Assembly (NCBI GenBank): GCA_036273515.1
Contig: DASUHM010000062.1
Span: forward strand, 1-64,000
Length of the DNA stretch: 64,000 nt
Origin: Gaiellales bacterium
GTDB taxonomy: Bacteria > Actinomycetota > Thermoleophilia > Gaiellales > JAICJC01
Direction: 5' to 3'
Numbering within the stretch: position 1 is the stretch's first letter; each line of letters starts with the position of its first letter. Position numbers and translations under genes: made by a program. The notes under the pieces were generated by a model. It was not told where the DNA came from. It did not search any database and worked only from the letters and a program-made list of their open reading frames with translations. Below are positions 37,532-44,641 of the stretch, one piece after another.

Positions 37532-37583
37532 CCGGTGCAACGCACCGGTTACGCACCATGCGGGGTCAGACCCCTTTTGGTGC
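37532..37583. repeat. Hairpin plus GGGGTCAGACCCC palindrome
   Basis: CCGGTGC and GCACCGG (37532-37548) form a 7-bp hairpin right after the stop codon. The full dispersed repeat follows: GCACCA (37553-37558), core GGGGTCAGACCCC (37562-37574), TGGTGC (37578-37583). An inverted copy lies at 37790-37820. The 206 bases between the two copies hold no gene I can support. Confidence 0.85.
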
Positions 37584-37770
37584 GTGGGCCTTCAGCAGCC
37601 TGCCGGGTTCCGCGGAGATGCTCGGGAGCGGGCCCCCGGAGCGGACGATCCGCATGCACCACATCGCGTGGCGCATCTGGCGGCGCTTCACGGAAGTGAG
37701 CGGTGTGTATCCCGACGGTGTGCTCGTGAACCTCCAGGCCCACCGCGTCGGAGCCTCCACGGTGCGTGCG

Positions 37771-38778
37771 CTACTGCGGAACTTCCCCCGCACCAAATGG
37801 GGTCTGACCCCGTTTGGTGCGTTCAGCCAGCGGCTTGATGCCGGCGCCCAGGCCGAGCAGGAGGCCGTCGTCGGTCACCGCCGGGCTGGAGGTGATGAAG
37901 AGCGGCACGCCCCTCTCGGGCGCCTCGATCGTCTCGAGCTCGTCGCCGTAGGGATCGAGCACGGCGCCCAGCCGGCCGCCGGCGGGCACCTCGTCGCCGA
38001 CCCGCACCGACGGCTGCCACCAGCCCGCCTTCTCGGAGCGCAGCCAGATGAAGCGGTCGACGGTGTGCTGGGGCTTCGGGGCCGGCTCGACCACGCCCTC
38101 GAGCATCCCCAGCGCGCGCATGACGTTGCGGCAGCCCGCGACGTGGGCGGCGACCGCATCGGCCTCGAGCAGGCCGCAGCCACCGACCTCGGCGGTGATG
38201 GCGGGCACGCCGACGTCGGCCGCGGCCGCGCTCGTCGTGCCGCCGATCGGCGCGCCCTCGCGCTCGGTGCGAACGATGTAGGGCAGGCCGAAGGCGACCG
38301 CCATCACCCGCGCGGTCTCCTCGACCGGCGAGCCGTCGTAGAGCGCGAACGGCTCGAGCGCCTCGACCATGTCGCCGCCGTGCAGGTCGACCAGGGCGTC
38401 CGCCGGGGCGATCACCTCGTCGTGGACGTGATACGCGAGCTGGTCGGAGTACGTCCCGCGCAGGTCGCCGGGGAAGCACCGGTTCAGGTTCTTGCCGTCG
38501 GCGGGCGAAACGAACGGCGTCCGCTGCCGGTGGGACTCGAGATTCACGATCGGCACCGCGGTCACCCGCCCGCGCAGCTCGGCCGGGTCGAGCCCGCGCA
38601 TGAGCTCGACGGCCCCGGAGATCGACGAGTACTCGCACCCGTGGATCCCGGCGATGATCGCCAGGTGCGGCCCGTCCTGCGCGCCGCGGGCGTCGAAGTA
38701 CGGCCACTCGAGGTGCCGCAGCGCCGGCGCGCCGAAGCGGAGCGTCTGCCGGGAGATCGTTCCCGGCCCGGCGCTCAC
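37771..38778 (-). CDS. Succinylglutamate desuccinylase/aspartoacylase family protein
   Basis: This 335-residue M14-type zinc deacylase has ligand motifs IIAGIHGCEYSS (His and Glu) and LVDLHGGD (third His), with NLNRCFPGD between. It should remove an acyl group from an amino acid or an N-terminal amide. The GTG start overlaps the upstream D-aminopeptidase stop. The last 15 or so residues ([12 protein letters not shown] onward) are encoded by a copy of the dispersed palindrome, so the natural C-terminus seems to have been replaced. Confidence 0.85.
   Translation of the reverse strand: MSAGPGTISRQTLRFGAPALRHLEWPYFDARGAQDGPHLAIIAGIHGCEYSSISGAVELMRGLDPAELRGRVTAVPIVNLESHRQRTPFVSPADGKNLNRCFPGDLRGTYSDQLAYHVHDEVIAPADALVDLHGGDMVEALEPFALYDGSPVEETARVMAVAFGLPYIVRTEREGAPIGGTTSAAAADVGVPAITAEVGGCGLLEADAVAAHVAGCRNVMRALGMLEGVVEPAPKPQHTVDRFIWLRSEKAGWWQPSVRVGDEVPAGGRLGAVLDPYGDELETIEAPERGVPLFITSSPAVTDDGLLLGLGAGIKPLAERTKRGQTPFGAGEVPQ
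37790..37820. repeat. Perfect GCACCAAA/TTTGGTGC-flanked palindrome inside a coding 3' end
   Basis: GCACCAAA, core GGGGTCTGACCCC and TTTGGTGC form a nearly perfect 31-base palindrome, the best-preserved copy in the window. It is inverted relative to the copy at 37553 and lies within the last codons of the aspartoacylase-like gene. Confidence 0.9.
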
Positions 38779-39608
38779 CCCTCGACGCCCCGCGTCAGCG
38801 CGACGATGGTGACGAAGGTGCGGTAGAGCTGGAGCGGGTCGTCGTCCTTCACGGCGATCGACCGCGGGGAGGAGCGGACGACGCCGCGGATGGCCGTCGC
38901 CGCCTCGGCCATGTCGGCCGTGAGGAACGTGATGTCGAGCGTGGCGGGCAGGTCGATCTGCGGCGGCCCGATGTCGTCCAGCCGTCCGATCGCGGCGCGG
39001 GCGCCCGCCTGGATCAGCTCGCAGGCCCGGCGCGGATGCAGGCTCTCGGCGGCGAAGCGGCTCACCGACCGCTTGACGACGACCGCCTCGATCGCCGGCG
39101 CGAAGGTGCGGGCCTCGTCGGCGGTGGCCTGGTCGCCGCTGATGAGGGCGACCGGCACGCCGTGGTGGAGCGCGACCAGGGCGTTCAGCGCGCTCTCGCC
39201 GACGATCGCCCCGTTCAGCTTGACCTCCCAGATCGCGCCCGGGTTGTACGTGTGCGCCAGGATCGCGCGCTCGTGGCCGATCGAGCCGTGGTAGGCGATG
39301 AAGAACGCGGCGTCGAAGCTCTGGTCGAGGCCCTCCATCATGTAGAGCGGCTTGTAGCGGCCCGACAGGTAGGAGGCCTCGCGGTGGATCGCCGCCGGCG
39401 GCAGGTTCGCCATCGTGGCGTGGGCGTCGTTCACCAGGAAGTCGGTCGCGCCGGCCTCGCCGGCGCCGTCGATGGCGGCGTTGATCTCGGCGAGGAGCAG
39501 CCGCCGGCCGACCTCGTACTCCGAGCTCGGGCCCAGCACCTGGCCCCAGTCGACGATCCCCGCGGTGCCCTCGATGTCCGTCGACAGATAGACCTTGGCA
39601 GCGCTCAC
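38775..39608 (-). CDS. M55-family D-aminopeptidase (DppA-like)
   Basis: This 277-residue metallopeptidase begins VYLSTDIEGTAGIVDW, with the zinc-binding Asp and Glu of the family. Further ligands lie in VNDAHATM and FIAYHGS, and the nucleophilic region is in KLNGAIVGESA. DppA-type enzymes release D-amino acids from small peptides. It is coupled by GTGA overlaps to both ridA upstream and the deacylase downstream, so the three act together. Confidence 0.93.
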   Translation of the reverse strand: MSAAKVYLSTDIEGTAGIVDWGQVLGPSSEYEVGRRLLLAEINAAIDGAGEAGATDFLVNDAHATMANLPPAAIHREASYLSGRYKPLYMMEGLDQSFDAAFFIAYHGSIGHERAILAHTYNPGAIWEVKLNGAIVGESALNALVALHHGVPVALISGDQATADEARTFAPAIEAVVVKRSVSRFAAESLHPRRACELIQAGARAAIGRLDDIGPPQIDLPATLDITFLTADMAEAATAIRGVVRSSPRSIAVKDDDPLQLYRTFVTIVALTRGVEG

Positions 39609-40003
39609 GCGCGCTCCTCCCCGACGCGGGCGACCGCGTCCATCTCGACCAGCATGCCATCGAACAGGAACCCGCCCGCCACGATCGCGGTCGACGCCGG
39701 GTAGGGCGGGGCGAAGAGCTGGCCGCGGACGCGCTTGAACGCGTCGTAGTCGGATGCGCGCGCGAGGTACACGGTCATCTTCACGATCGTCCGAAGCGAC
39801 GCGCCCTCGGCCTCGAGCACCGCGGCGACGTTCGCGAACGCCCGCCGGATCTGGGCCTCGGCGTCGTCCGGGTCGACGACTGCGCCGTCCGCGCCGAAGC
39901 CGCCCTGCCCGGCCGTGAACACGAGCTCGCCCTCGGTGACCACGGACTGCGAGTACTGGTACTCGGCCGCGAACGGGAAGGGGTTGCGTCCGGCGCGATT
40001 CAC
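39605..40003 (-). CDS. RidA-family (YjgF/YER057c/UK114) protein
   Basis: This 132-residue protein has the RidA pattern: YSQSVVTEGELVFTAGQ, a middle helix FANVAAVLEAEGASLRTIVKMTVYL, and the YPASTAIVAG segment. Canonical RidA has an Arg about 105; here the equivalent region reads PASTAIVAGG, so it may be a non-canonical subfamily. These proteins hydrolyse reactive imines or enamines formed during amino-acid catabolism. The start is GTG 40003 with TAGTAT at 40012-40017 on the minus strand, giving a very short leader. Confidence 0.85.
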   Translation of the reverse strand: MNRAGRNPFPFAAEYQYSQSVVTEGELVFTAGQGGFGADGAVVDPDDAEAQIRRAFANVAAVLEAEGASLRTIVKMTVYLARASDYDAFKRVRGQLFAPPYPASTAIVAGGFLFDGMLVEMDAVARVGEERA

Positions 40004-40022
40004 GGCCGCGGATACTACAAGG

Positions 40023-40634
40023 GTGGACGAGCGCGGGCGGCTTCCCGATCTGGACGCGCTGCAGCGTGCCCTGCGGCCGTGCCGGAGGTGCGTCGCGGCC
40101 GGGATCCGGGTGGAGTCGATGCCGGTCGTGAGCGGCAGCCGCGACGCCGACGCGATCCTCGTCGGGCAGGCTCCCGGCATCCGTGAGGCCGACAACCTGA
40201 CGCCGTTCAGCGGGCCTGCGGGTCGGCGGCTGCGCGAGTGGCTCGCGCCCGCCGGCCTCGGCGACGAGGAGTCCTTCTACGGCCGCCTCTACGTCGCCGC
40301 GGTCGTGCGCTGCTTCCCCGGGAAGCGGCCCGGCGGCGGCAGCGACATCCGTCCGTCGCCGGCCATGGTGCGCGAGTGCGTGCCCTGGCTGCGGCGCGAG
40401 CTCGAGCTCGTGCCCGCGCCGGTCGTCCTCTCGGTCGGCACGCTGGCGCTCGAGGAGCTGGCGCCGGGCGTCCGGCTCGACGACGCGGTGGGCGCCGAGC
40501 TCCAGATCGCGGACGGCCGCCCGCTGCTGGCGTTGCCGCACCCGTCGGGCGCGAGCCCGTGGCCGCACATGCCGGGCAACGCCGAGCGCCTTGAGCGGGC
40601 GCTGCGGATGGTGGCTGAGCGGCTCGGGCCGTAG
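40023..40634 (+). CDS. Uracil-DNA glycosylase, iron-sulfur type (family 4/5)
   Basis: This 203-residue DNA-repair enzyme removes uracil from DNA. It has the active-site motif VGQAPGIREADN and the late motif LALPHPSG. Four cysteines in the family 4/5 pattern (CRRC near the N-terminus, RCFPG, and REC after about 20 residues) should hold a [4Fe-4S] cluster. It is divergent from ridA with 19 bases between the GTG starts. Confidence 0.9.
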   Translation: MDERGRLPDLDALQRALRPCRRCVAAGIRVESMPVVSGSRDADAILVGQAPGIREADNLTPFSGPAGRRLREWLAPAGLGDEESFYGRLYVAAVVRCFPGKRPGGGSDIRPSPAMVRECVPWLRRELELVPAPVVLSVGTLALEELAPGVRLDDAVGAELQIADGRPLLALPHPSGASPWPHMPGNAERLERALRMVAERLGP

Positions 40635-40700
40635 CGGCTCGGGCGGTACCGGCAGGCGGAGTCGGTGGGCAGCGGGTTTCGCGCCACTTTCAGGACGCAT

Positions 40701-40743
40701 GAACTGACACTTGTCGCATGCTGCTGGCGACAAGTGCCAGTTC
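40701..40743. terminator. Long inverted repeat between convergent genes, likely bidirectional terminator
   Basis: Arms 40701-40717 and 40727-40743 pair over 17 bases with one mismatch around a 9-base loop; the stem contains ACTTGTCGC. It fills much of the 140-base gap between the convergent glycosylase and HD-GYP genes. There is no T-run. It is unrelated in sequence to the GGGGTCAGACCCC family. Confidence 0.65.
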
Positions 40744-40774
40744 CAGCAGGCAAACCCGCCCGGAACTGCGGGGC

Positions 40775-41965
40775 CTACGCCTCCGCCTCAGGCGGCTGCA
40801 CGACGTGCTCGCGCTCGGCGTCGGCCCAGCCTTCGGCGCGCACGACCTCGAGGAGCGCCCGCACGCAGTCGGGGTCGAACTGGGTGCCGGAGCAGCGCTC
40901 GATCTCGGCGACGGCCTCGTCGTGGCGCAGCGCCTTGCGGTAGACCCGGTCCTCGGTCATCGCGTGGAAGGCGTCGCAGACGCCGATCACGCGGGAGCCG
41001 AGCGGGATGCCTTCGGCGGCCAGGCCGTCCGGGTAGCCGGCGCCGTCGAAGCGCTCGTGGCTCGCCCGGACGAGGGGGACGAGCTCGGCGAAGTGGGGGA
41101 CGGGTTCGAGGATCCGCGCGCCGATCTGGGGGTGGCGCTGCATGACGGTGGCCTCTTCGGCTGAGAGCGGGCCGGGCTTGCGCAGGATCGACTCGGGGAT
41201 GCCGATCTTGCCGATGTCGTGCAGGAGCGCGCCGAGCCGGATCAGGCGGGCGTCGGCCGGCGCGATCCGCAGCTGGTCGCACACGGCGCCGGCCAGGTCG
41301 GCGATCTCGATCGCGTGGTCGTTCGTGTAGGCGTCCTTGGCCTCGAGCGCCGCGGCCAGCGCGCCGAGCGTCGCGAAGTAGGCCTGCTCGAGCCGCTCGC
41401 CCATCCGCTTCTGCTCGACGACCTTGCCGGCCTCGGCGGCGAGCGCCCGGCACAGCCGCACCTCGACGCCGCCGAACGAGCGCTGCCGGGTGTCGTAGAT
41501 CTCGATCAGCGCGTAGGGCTCGTCCTCGACCGTGAGCGCGAACATGAGCAGCGAGCGGAAGCCGAGCTGGCGCACCCGGCGGACCTCGGAGGGGTCGGCG
41601 TCGGCCTCGTCGACCCGGACGACGACCGGCACGCCCTGCTCGACCGCGTCGGCCGTGCTCGGGTAGTCCTCGAGCAGGTACTCCTCGGCGGCCGCGTCCC
41701 AGGCGTGGGGCGGCCGCGCGTAGCCGGCCAGGTCGCGCACGGCCGCGGCGTCCATGTCGATCGAGGAGACCATGCACGCCTTCGCGTCGACGAGCTCGCA
41801 CAGGCTGCGCGCGAGCACCGCGAGCATCTCGGCGACGTCGTCGTGCGTGAAGAGCGCCTGTGCAGCCTCGAACACGCCGAGCGCCGGCTCGAGGTGCTCG
41901 GCGGCGATCCGCGCGACCGGCGGCTCGAACGGTGGTTTCTCGCCACGGGGTGGCATCCGGTTCAA
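40775..41965 (-). CDS. GAF / HD-GYP domain protein (putative c-di-GMP phosphodiesterase)
   Basis: This 396-residue protein has a GAF-like sensor (about residues 35-185) and an HD-GYP domain (about 195-370). The latter has LLHDIGKIGIPESIL, the His pair region MQRHPQIGARIL, and the signature SHERFDGAGYPDGL. HD-GYP enzymes degrade cyclic di-GMP in the cytoplasm. TTG 41965 has a GGAG ribosome-binding site 5 bases upstream; ATG 41956 is an alternative. It links to the PilZ receptor and GGDEF protein in the same window. Confidence 0.92.
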   Translation of the reverse strand: MNRMPPRGEKPPFEPPVARIAAEHLEPALGVFEAAQALFTHDDVAEMLAVLARSLCELVDAKACMVSSIDMDAAAVRDLAGYARPPHAWDAAAEEYLLEDYPSTADAVEQGVPVVVRVDEADADPSEVRRVRQLGFRSLLMFALTVEDEPYALIEIYDTRQRSFGGVEVRLCRALAAEAGKVVEQKRMGERLEQAYFATLGALAAALEAKDAYTNDHAIEIADLAGAVCDQLRIAPADARLIRLGALLHDIGKIGIPESILRKPGPLSAEEATVMQRHPQIGARILEPVPHFAELVPLVRASHERFDGAGYPDGLAAEGIPLGSRVIGVCDAFHAMTEDRVYRKALRHDEAVAEIERCSGTQFDPDCVRALLEVVRAEGWADAEREHVVQPPEAEA

Positions 41966-41994
41966 GTTCGCTCCGGTTTTAGGGGTTCCCTCTT

Positions 41995-42450
41995 TCAGCC
42001 CGCGTTCTCGTCCCGTACCCGGCGCAGCGCCCCTTCGATCACGCCCGCCTCGTCAGCGGAGAGGTGGCCCAGGAAATGCTCGGCGACGGCGGCGCGGTGA
42101 TCGGCCCGTGCCCGCCGGTAGACGGCGTCCCCGGCGGGCGTCAGCGTCACGTGGACGACGCGGCGGTCGTCCGGGTCGCCGCTGCGCTCGACGAGGCCCG
42201 CGCGCGCCATCCGGTCGACGAGGCCGGTGAGCCCGCTCTTCGAGATCACGACGGCCCGGCCGAGTTCGCGCATCGTCAGCCTCCCCCCCGGCGCGGCGTG
42301 CAGCTGCAGCAGCACGTCGTACCAGCGCAGCGAGAGGCCGTGGCTCGTCTGGAGCGCCGCCTCGAGCCGGGCGCACACGGCCGCGTGCGCCTCGAAGAAC
42401 ATCTGCCATGCCGCCCAGTGCTCGGGGACGGGTTGCGTCTTCGTCGCCAC
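41995..42450 (-). CDS. MarR-family transcriptional regulator
   Basis: This 151-residue regulator has a winged HTH: RWYDVLLQLHAAPGGRLTMRELGRAVVISKSGLTGLVDRM as helices and the wing DPDDRRVVHVTLT. It probably represses its own gene and the divergent gene at 42509; the 58-base gap between them holds a CGATATCG palindrome near its own start. The GTG start at 42450 carries TACGAT at -12 to -7, so the transcript should be leaderless. Confidence 0.92.
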   Translation of the reverse strand: MATKTQPVPEHWAAWQMFFEAHAAVCARLEAALQTSHGLSLRWYDVLLQLHAAPGGRLTMRELGRAVVISKSGLTGLVDRMARAGLVERSGDPDDRRVVHVTLTPAGDAVYRRARADHRAAVAEHFLGHLSADEAGVIEGALRRVRDENAG

Positions 42451-42456
42451 GGCGAT

Positions 42457-42462
42457 ATCGTA
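42457..42462 (-). promoter_or_regulatory. Leaderless-type -10 element TACGAT of the marR gene
   Basis: TACGAT lies at -12 to -7 of GTG 42450 on the minus strand and overlaps the palindrome CGATATCG (42453-42460), a plausible autoregulatory site. Confidence 0.55.
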
Positions 42463-42508
42463 CCCAAGCCAACTGTTCGCATACGTACAATCTTCGGAGG
42501 AGGTTTCC

Positions 42509-42817
42509 ATGTACGCGCAGGTGATCACGTTCGAGGACTCGCCCTCGGATCTCGAGGACGGCATCGCCCACGTGCAGGACGAGGTCGTGCCCGCCGCCGC
42601 AGCCACCGCCGGCGTCCAGGGGCTCTGGCTCGTCGACCGCGAGACCGGGCAGCGGCTGAGCGTGATGCTCTTCGCGGACGAGGCGACGGCCGAAGCGATG
42701 TTCGCGAGGGTCGGAGAGCGGCGGGCCGCCGATCCCGGCCGCAACCGGCCCAAGCCCACCGGCTCGCACCGCTACGAGGTGTACGCGCAGGTGTCCGGCG
42801 GCGCCGTTCCCGCCTGA
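42509..42817 (+). CDS. Small dimeric alpha-beta barrel (ABM-like) protein
   Basis: This 102-residue protein begins MYAQVITFEDSPSDLEDGI, with strand-helix-strand order GLWLVDRETGQRLSVMLFAD, as in antibiotic-biosynthesis-monooxygenase-like ferredoxin-fold barrels. It probably binds or oxidises a small molecule, but the function is unknown. A strong ribosome-binding site (GGAGGAGG) precedes ATG 42509 and a consensus -10 TACAAT lies at 42486-42491. It is divergent from and probably controlled by the MarR gene. Confidence 0.75.
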   Translation: MYAQVITFEDSPSDLEDGIAHVQDEVVPAAAATAGVQGLWLVDRETGQRLSVMLFADEATAEAMFARVGERRAADPGRNRPKPTGSHRYEVYAQVSGGAVPA

Positions 42818-42869
42818 TAGGGTCGCGCCGCAGCTCGACCACGCCGTCGAGGGAAGGGGCGCCGGACTG

Positions 42870-43286
42870 ATGGCATCGCTCGTGCTCGGCTACGACGGCT
42901 CGGCGTGCGCGAACGCGGCCCTCACCGCGGCGGTCGAGAGCGCGAAGGCCCACGGCGACGGGATCGTGGTGGCGTTCGGCGCCGGCGTCCACCCGGCCGG
43001 GGAGCACTCCGACCGCCAGAAGCTGGCGCGCCAGATGGGCGACGACTGGGCCGAGGAGGCGCTCTCGGCCATCCGCAGGCAGGGCGTCGAGGATGCCGAG
43101 GCGGTCGTCGTCGACGCGCGCCCGGCCGAGGCGCTGCTGCAGGTGGCGAGCGAGCGGAAGGCGCGCATGATCGTCGTCGGCACGCATGGCGAGCGCCCGC
43201 TGACCGGCGCCGTGCTGGGCTCGGTGCCGCACCGGCTCCTGCACCTCTCCCGGGTGCCGGTGCTGGTCGTGCCCGTCCGGCCGTGA
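42870..43286 (+). CDS. Universal stress protein (UspA family)
   Basis: This 138-residue single-domain protein starts SLVLGYDGSACANAAL, and its ATP-binding loop is VVGTHGERPLTGAVLGSVPHRLL, close to the GxxG-(9)-GS pattern of ATP-binding Usp proteins. It is probably a cytoplasmic stress protein. AAGGGG upstream serves as ribosome-binding site. Confidence 0.93.
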   Translation: MASLVLGYDGSACANAALTAAVESAKAHGDGIVVAFGAGVHPAGEHSDRQKLARQMGDDWAEEALSAIRRQGVEDAEAVVVDARPAEALLQVASERKARMIVVGTHGERPLTGAVLGSVPHRLLHLSRVPVLVVPVRP

Positions 43287-43317
43287 TTCCGCGCACCGCC
43301 GCCTAATCCCCCCGCAT

Positions 43318-44169
43318 ATGCGGCCGATCACGGGGCTTGAGGTCCCTACCCCGAACGACCTCCCCGTGATGTCCGATACGCCGTCGCACAATCTGCCCAC
43401 CGCGGCCGAGGCCGCAGCCCTGCTCGTGGAAGCCTCCGCGTTCGACGTCGACACGGACCGGGGCGAGACGATCGAGATCTGGACGATCGCGAGCGACGGC
43501 AACACGGTCACCGGCAGCGGCCCGCGCCTGTCGGTCGCCGGCGGCATGGCGATCTCGTGCCGGCTCTCGCACGACGGCCAGCCGATCCAGGTCGACGCGG
43601 TCATCGACGAGGCCGAGTTCCGCTCGCAGTCCCGCGCGTCGCTCATCCTGCGCGTCGTCGGCGTCTCGGCGCACGGCTACCGCCGCCGCACCGAGCGGCT
43701 CGCGGTCAGCTCCGCCGCGTCGCTGCGCGCGGTCATCTGCGACCGCGTCGTGCCGGACGAGGTCATCCCGGTGACGCTCACCGACCTGAGCGACGCCGGC
43801 GGCGCGATGAACCTGACCGAAAACCGCCTGCGCGAGGGCGACCGGATGGCGCTCACGGCCCGGTTCCTCGAGGGCGAGTTCACCGCCGAGATCCGCATCG
43901 TCCGCGTCCACTCGCCGAGCCCTGACGTCTACACCGCCGGCTGCTACTTCATCAGCGTGCCCGCCGCCGCCCAGGCCGTGCTCGAGCGCGTCCTCGCCCG
44001 CCTGGCGGGGCACGCGCGGCCCGCGACCGACCTCGGCGCCCTGCGCGATGACCTCGGCGAGGCGGCCGCCAATTCGCTCAAGTCCGAGCCGCGGACTGCC
44101 GATGACGCATATTGGACGTTCGCCAAGCGTTCCGCTGCACGCATCCCTCAGGCCAGACGAGCGGCCTGA
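43318..44169 (+). CDS. PilZ-domain protein (putative c-di-GMP receptor)
   Basis: This 283-residue protein shows a YcgR-like order: an N-terminal beta domain (about residues 40-115), then a PilZ domain whose first motif is YRRRTER (RxxxR type) and whose second is TDLSDAGGAMN (D/NxSxxG), followed by FISVPAAAQ. It should bind cyclic di-GMP and regulate motility or pili. ATG 43372 is an alternative start. The TadE gene follows by 27 bases. Confidence 0.8.
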   Translation: MRPITGLEVPTPNDLPVMSDTPSHNLPTAAEAAALLVEASAFDVDTDRGETIEIWTIASDGNTVTGSGPRLSVAGGMAISCRLSHDGQPIQVDAVIDEAEFRSQSRASLILRVVGVSAHGYRRRTERLAVSSAASLRAVICDRVVPDEVIPVTLTDLSDAGGAMNLTENRLREGDRMALTARFLEGEFTAEIRIVRVHSPSPDVYTAGCYFISVPAAAQAVLERVLARLAGHARPATDLGALRDDLGEAAANSLKSEPRTADDAYWTFAKRSAARIPQARRAA

Positions 44170-44196
44170 GCCCACGGCCCGCCGAGGTAGCCCCGC

Positions 44197-44628
44197 ATGT
44201 CCCAGCCTGGAACCGAACCCCCCGCCACCACCGAAGCCGGAGCTGGCGACCGCCGCAGCCGCGGTCAGGCGATGGTCGAGTTCACGCTCATCCTGCCGCT
44301 GCTCCTGCTGCTGATCCTCGGCATCTACCAGTTCGGGCAGACCTACGCGGATTACATCCAGGTGACGAACGCCGCCCGCGACGGCGGCCGCAAGGCGCTC
44401 GTCTCGCGCAGCGACGCGTCCGGCGTGTCCGACGTCATCACGACGGCCAAGAACGCGACCTGGTGGCTCGACAAGAACCAGATCGCGGTCAGCGTCTCGC
44501 CGGGCCAGCCGTGGACGACGGGTCAGAACGTGACCGTCACGGTCACCTACCCGTACAGCATCAACCTGCTCGGCCTCGTCGTCGCCTCGGGCACCCTCAA
44601 GTCGACGACCACCGTCCGGATGGAGTAG
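44197..44628 (+). CDS. TadE-family pilus-associated protein
   Basis: This 143-residue protein has a charged N-terminus (RRSRGQAMVEF) followed by one membrane helix (TLILPLLLLLILGIYQFGQ), the classic TadE-like start in which GQAMVEF marks prepilin-type processing. It would be a minor pseudopilin of an Flp/Tad apparatus. No tad ATPase or secretin genes are adjacent, but a CpaE-like gene lies 1.3 kb away. Confidence 0.88.
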   Translation: MSQPGTEPPATTEAGAGDRRSRGQAMVEFTLILPLLLLLILGIYQFGQTYADYIQVTNAARDGGRKALVSRSDASGVSDVITTAKNATWWLDKNQIAVSVSPGQPWTTGQNVTVTVTYPYSINLLGLVVASGTLKSTTTVRME

Positions 44629-44641
44629 GCGCGGCGCGCCG

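Noticed and set aside
37618-37800. Possible small gene between the two inverted repeats (frame starting MLGSGPPERTIRMHH)
   Set aside because: Third-position GC looks coding, but the frame has no stop before it runs deep into the antisense of the next gene and no ribosome-binding site is seen.
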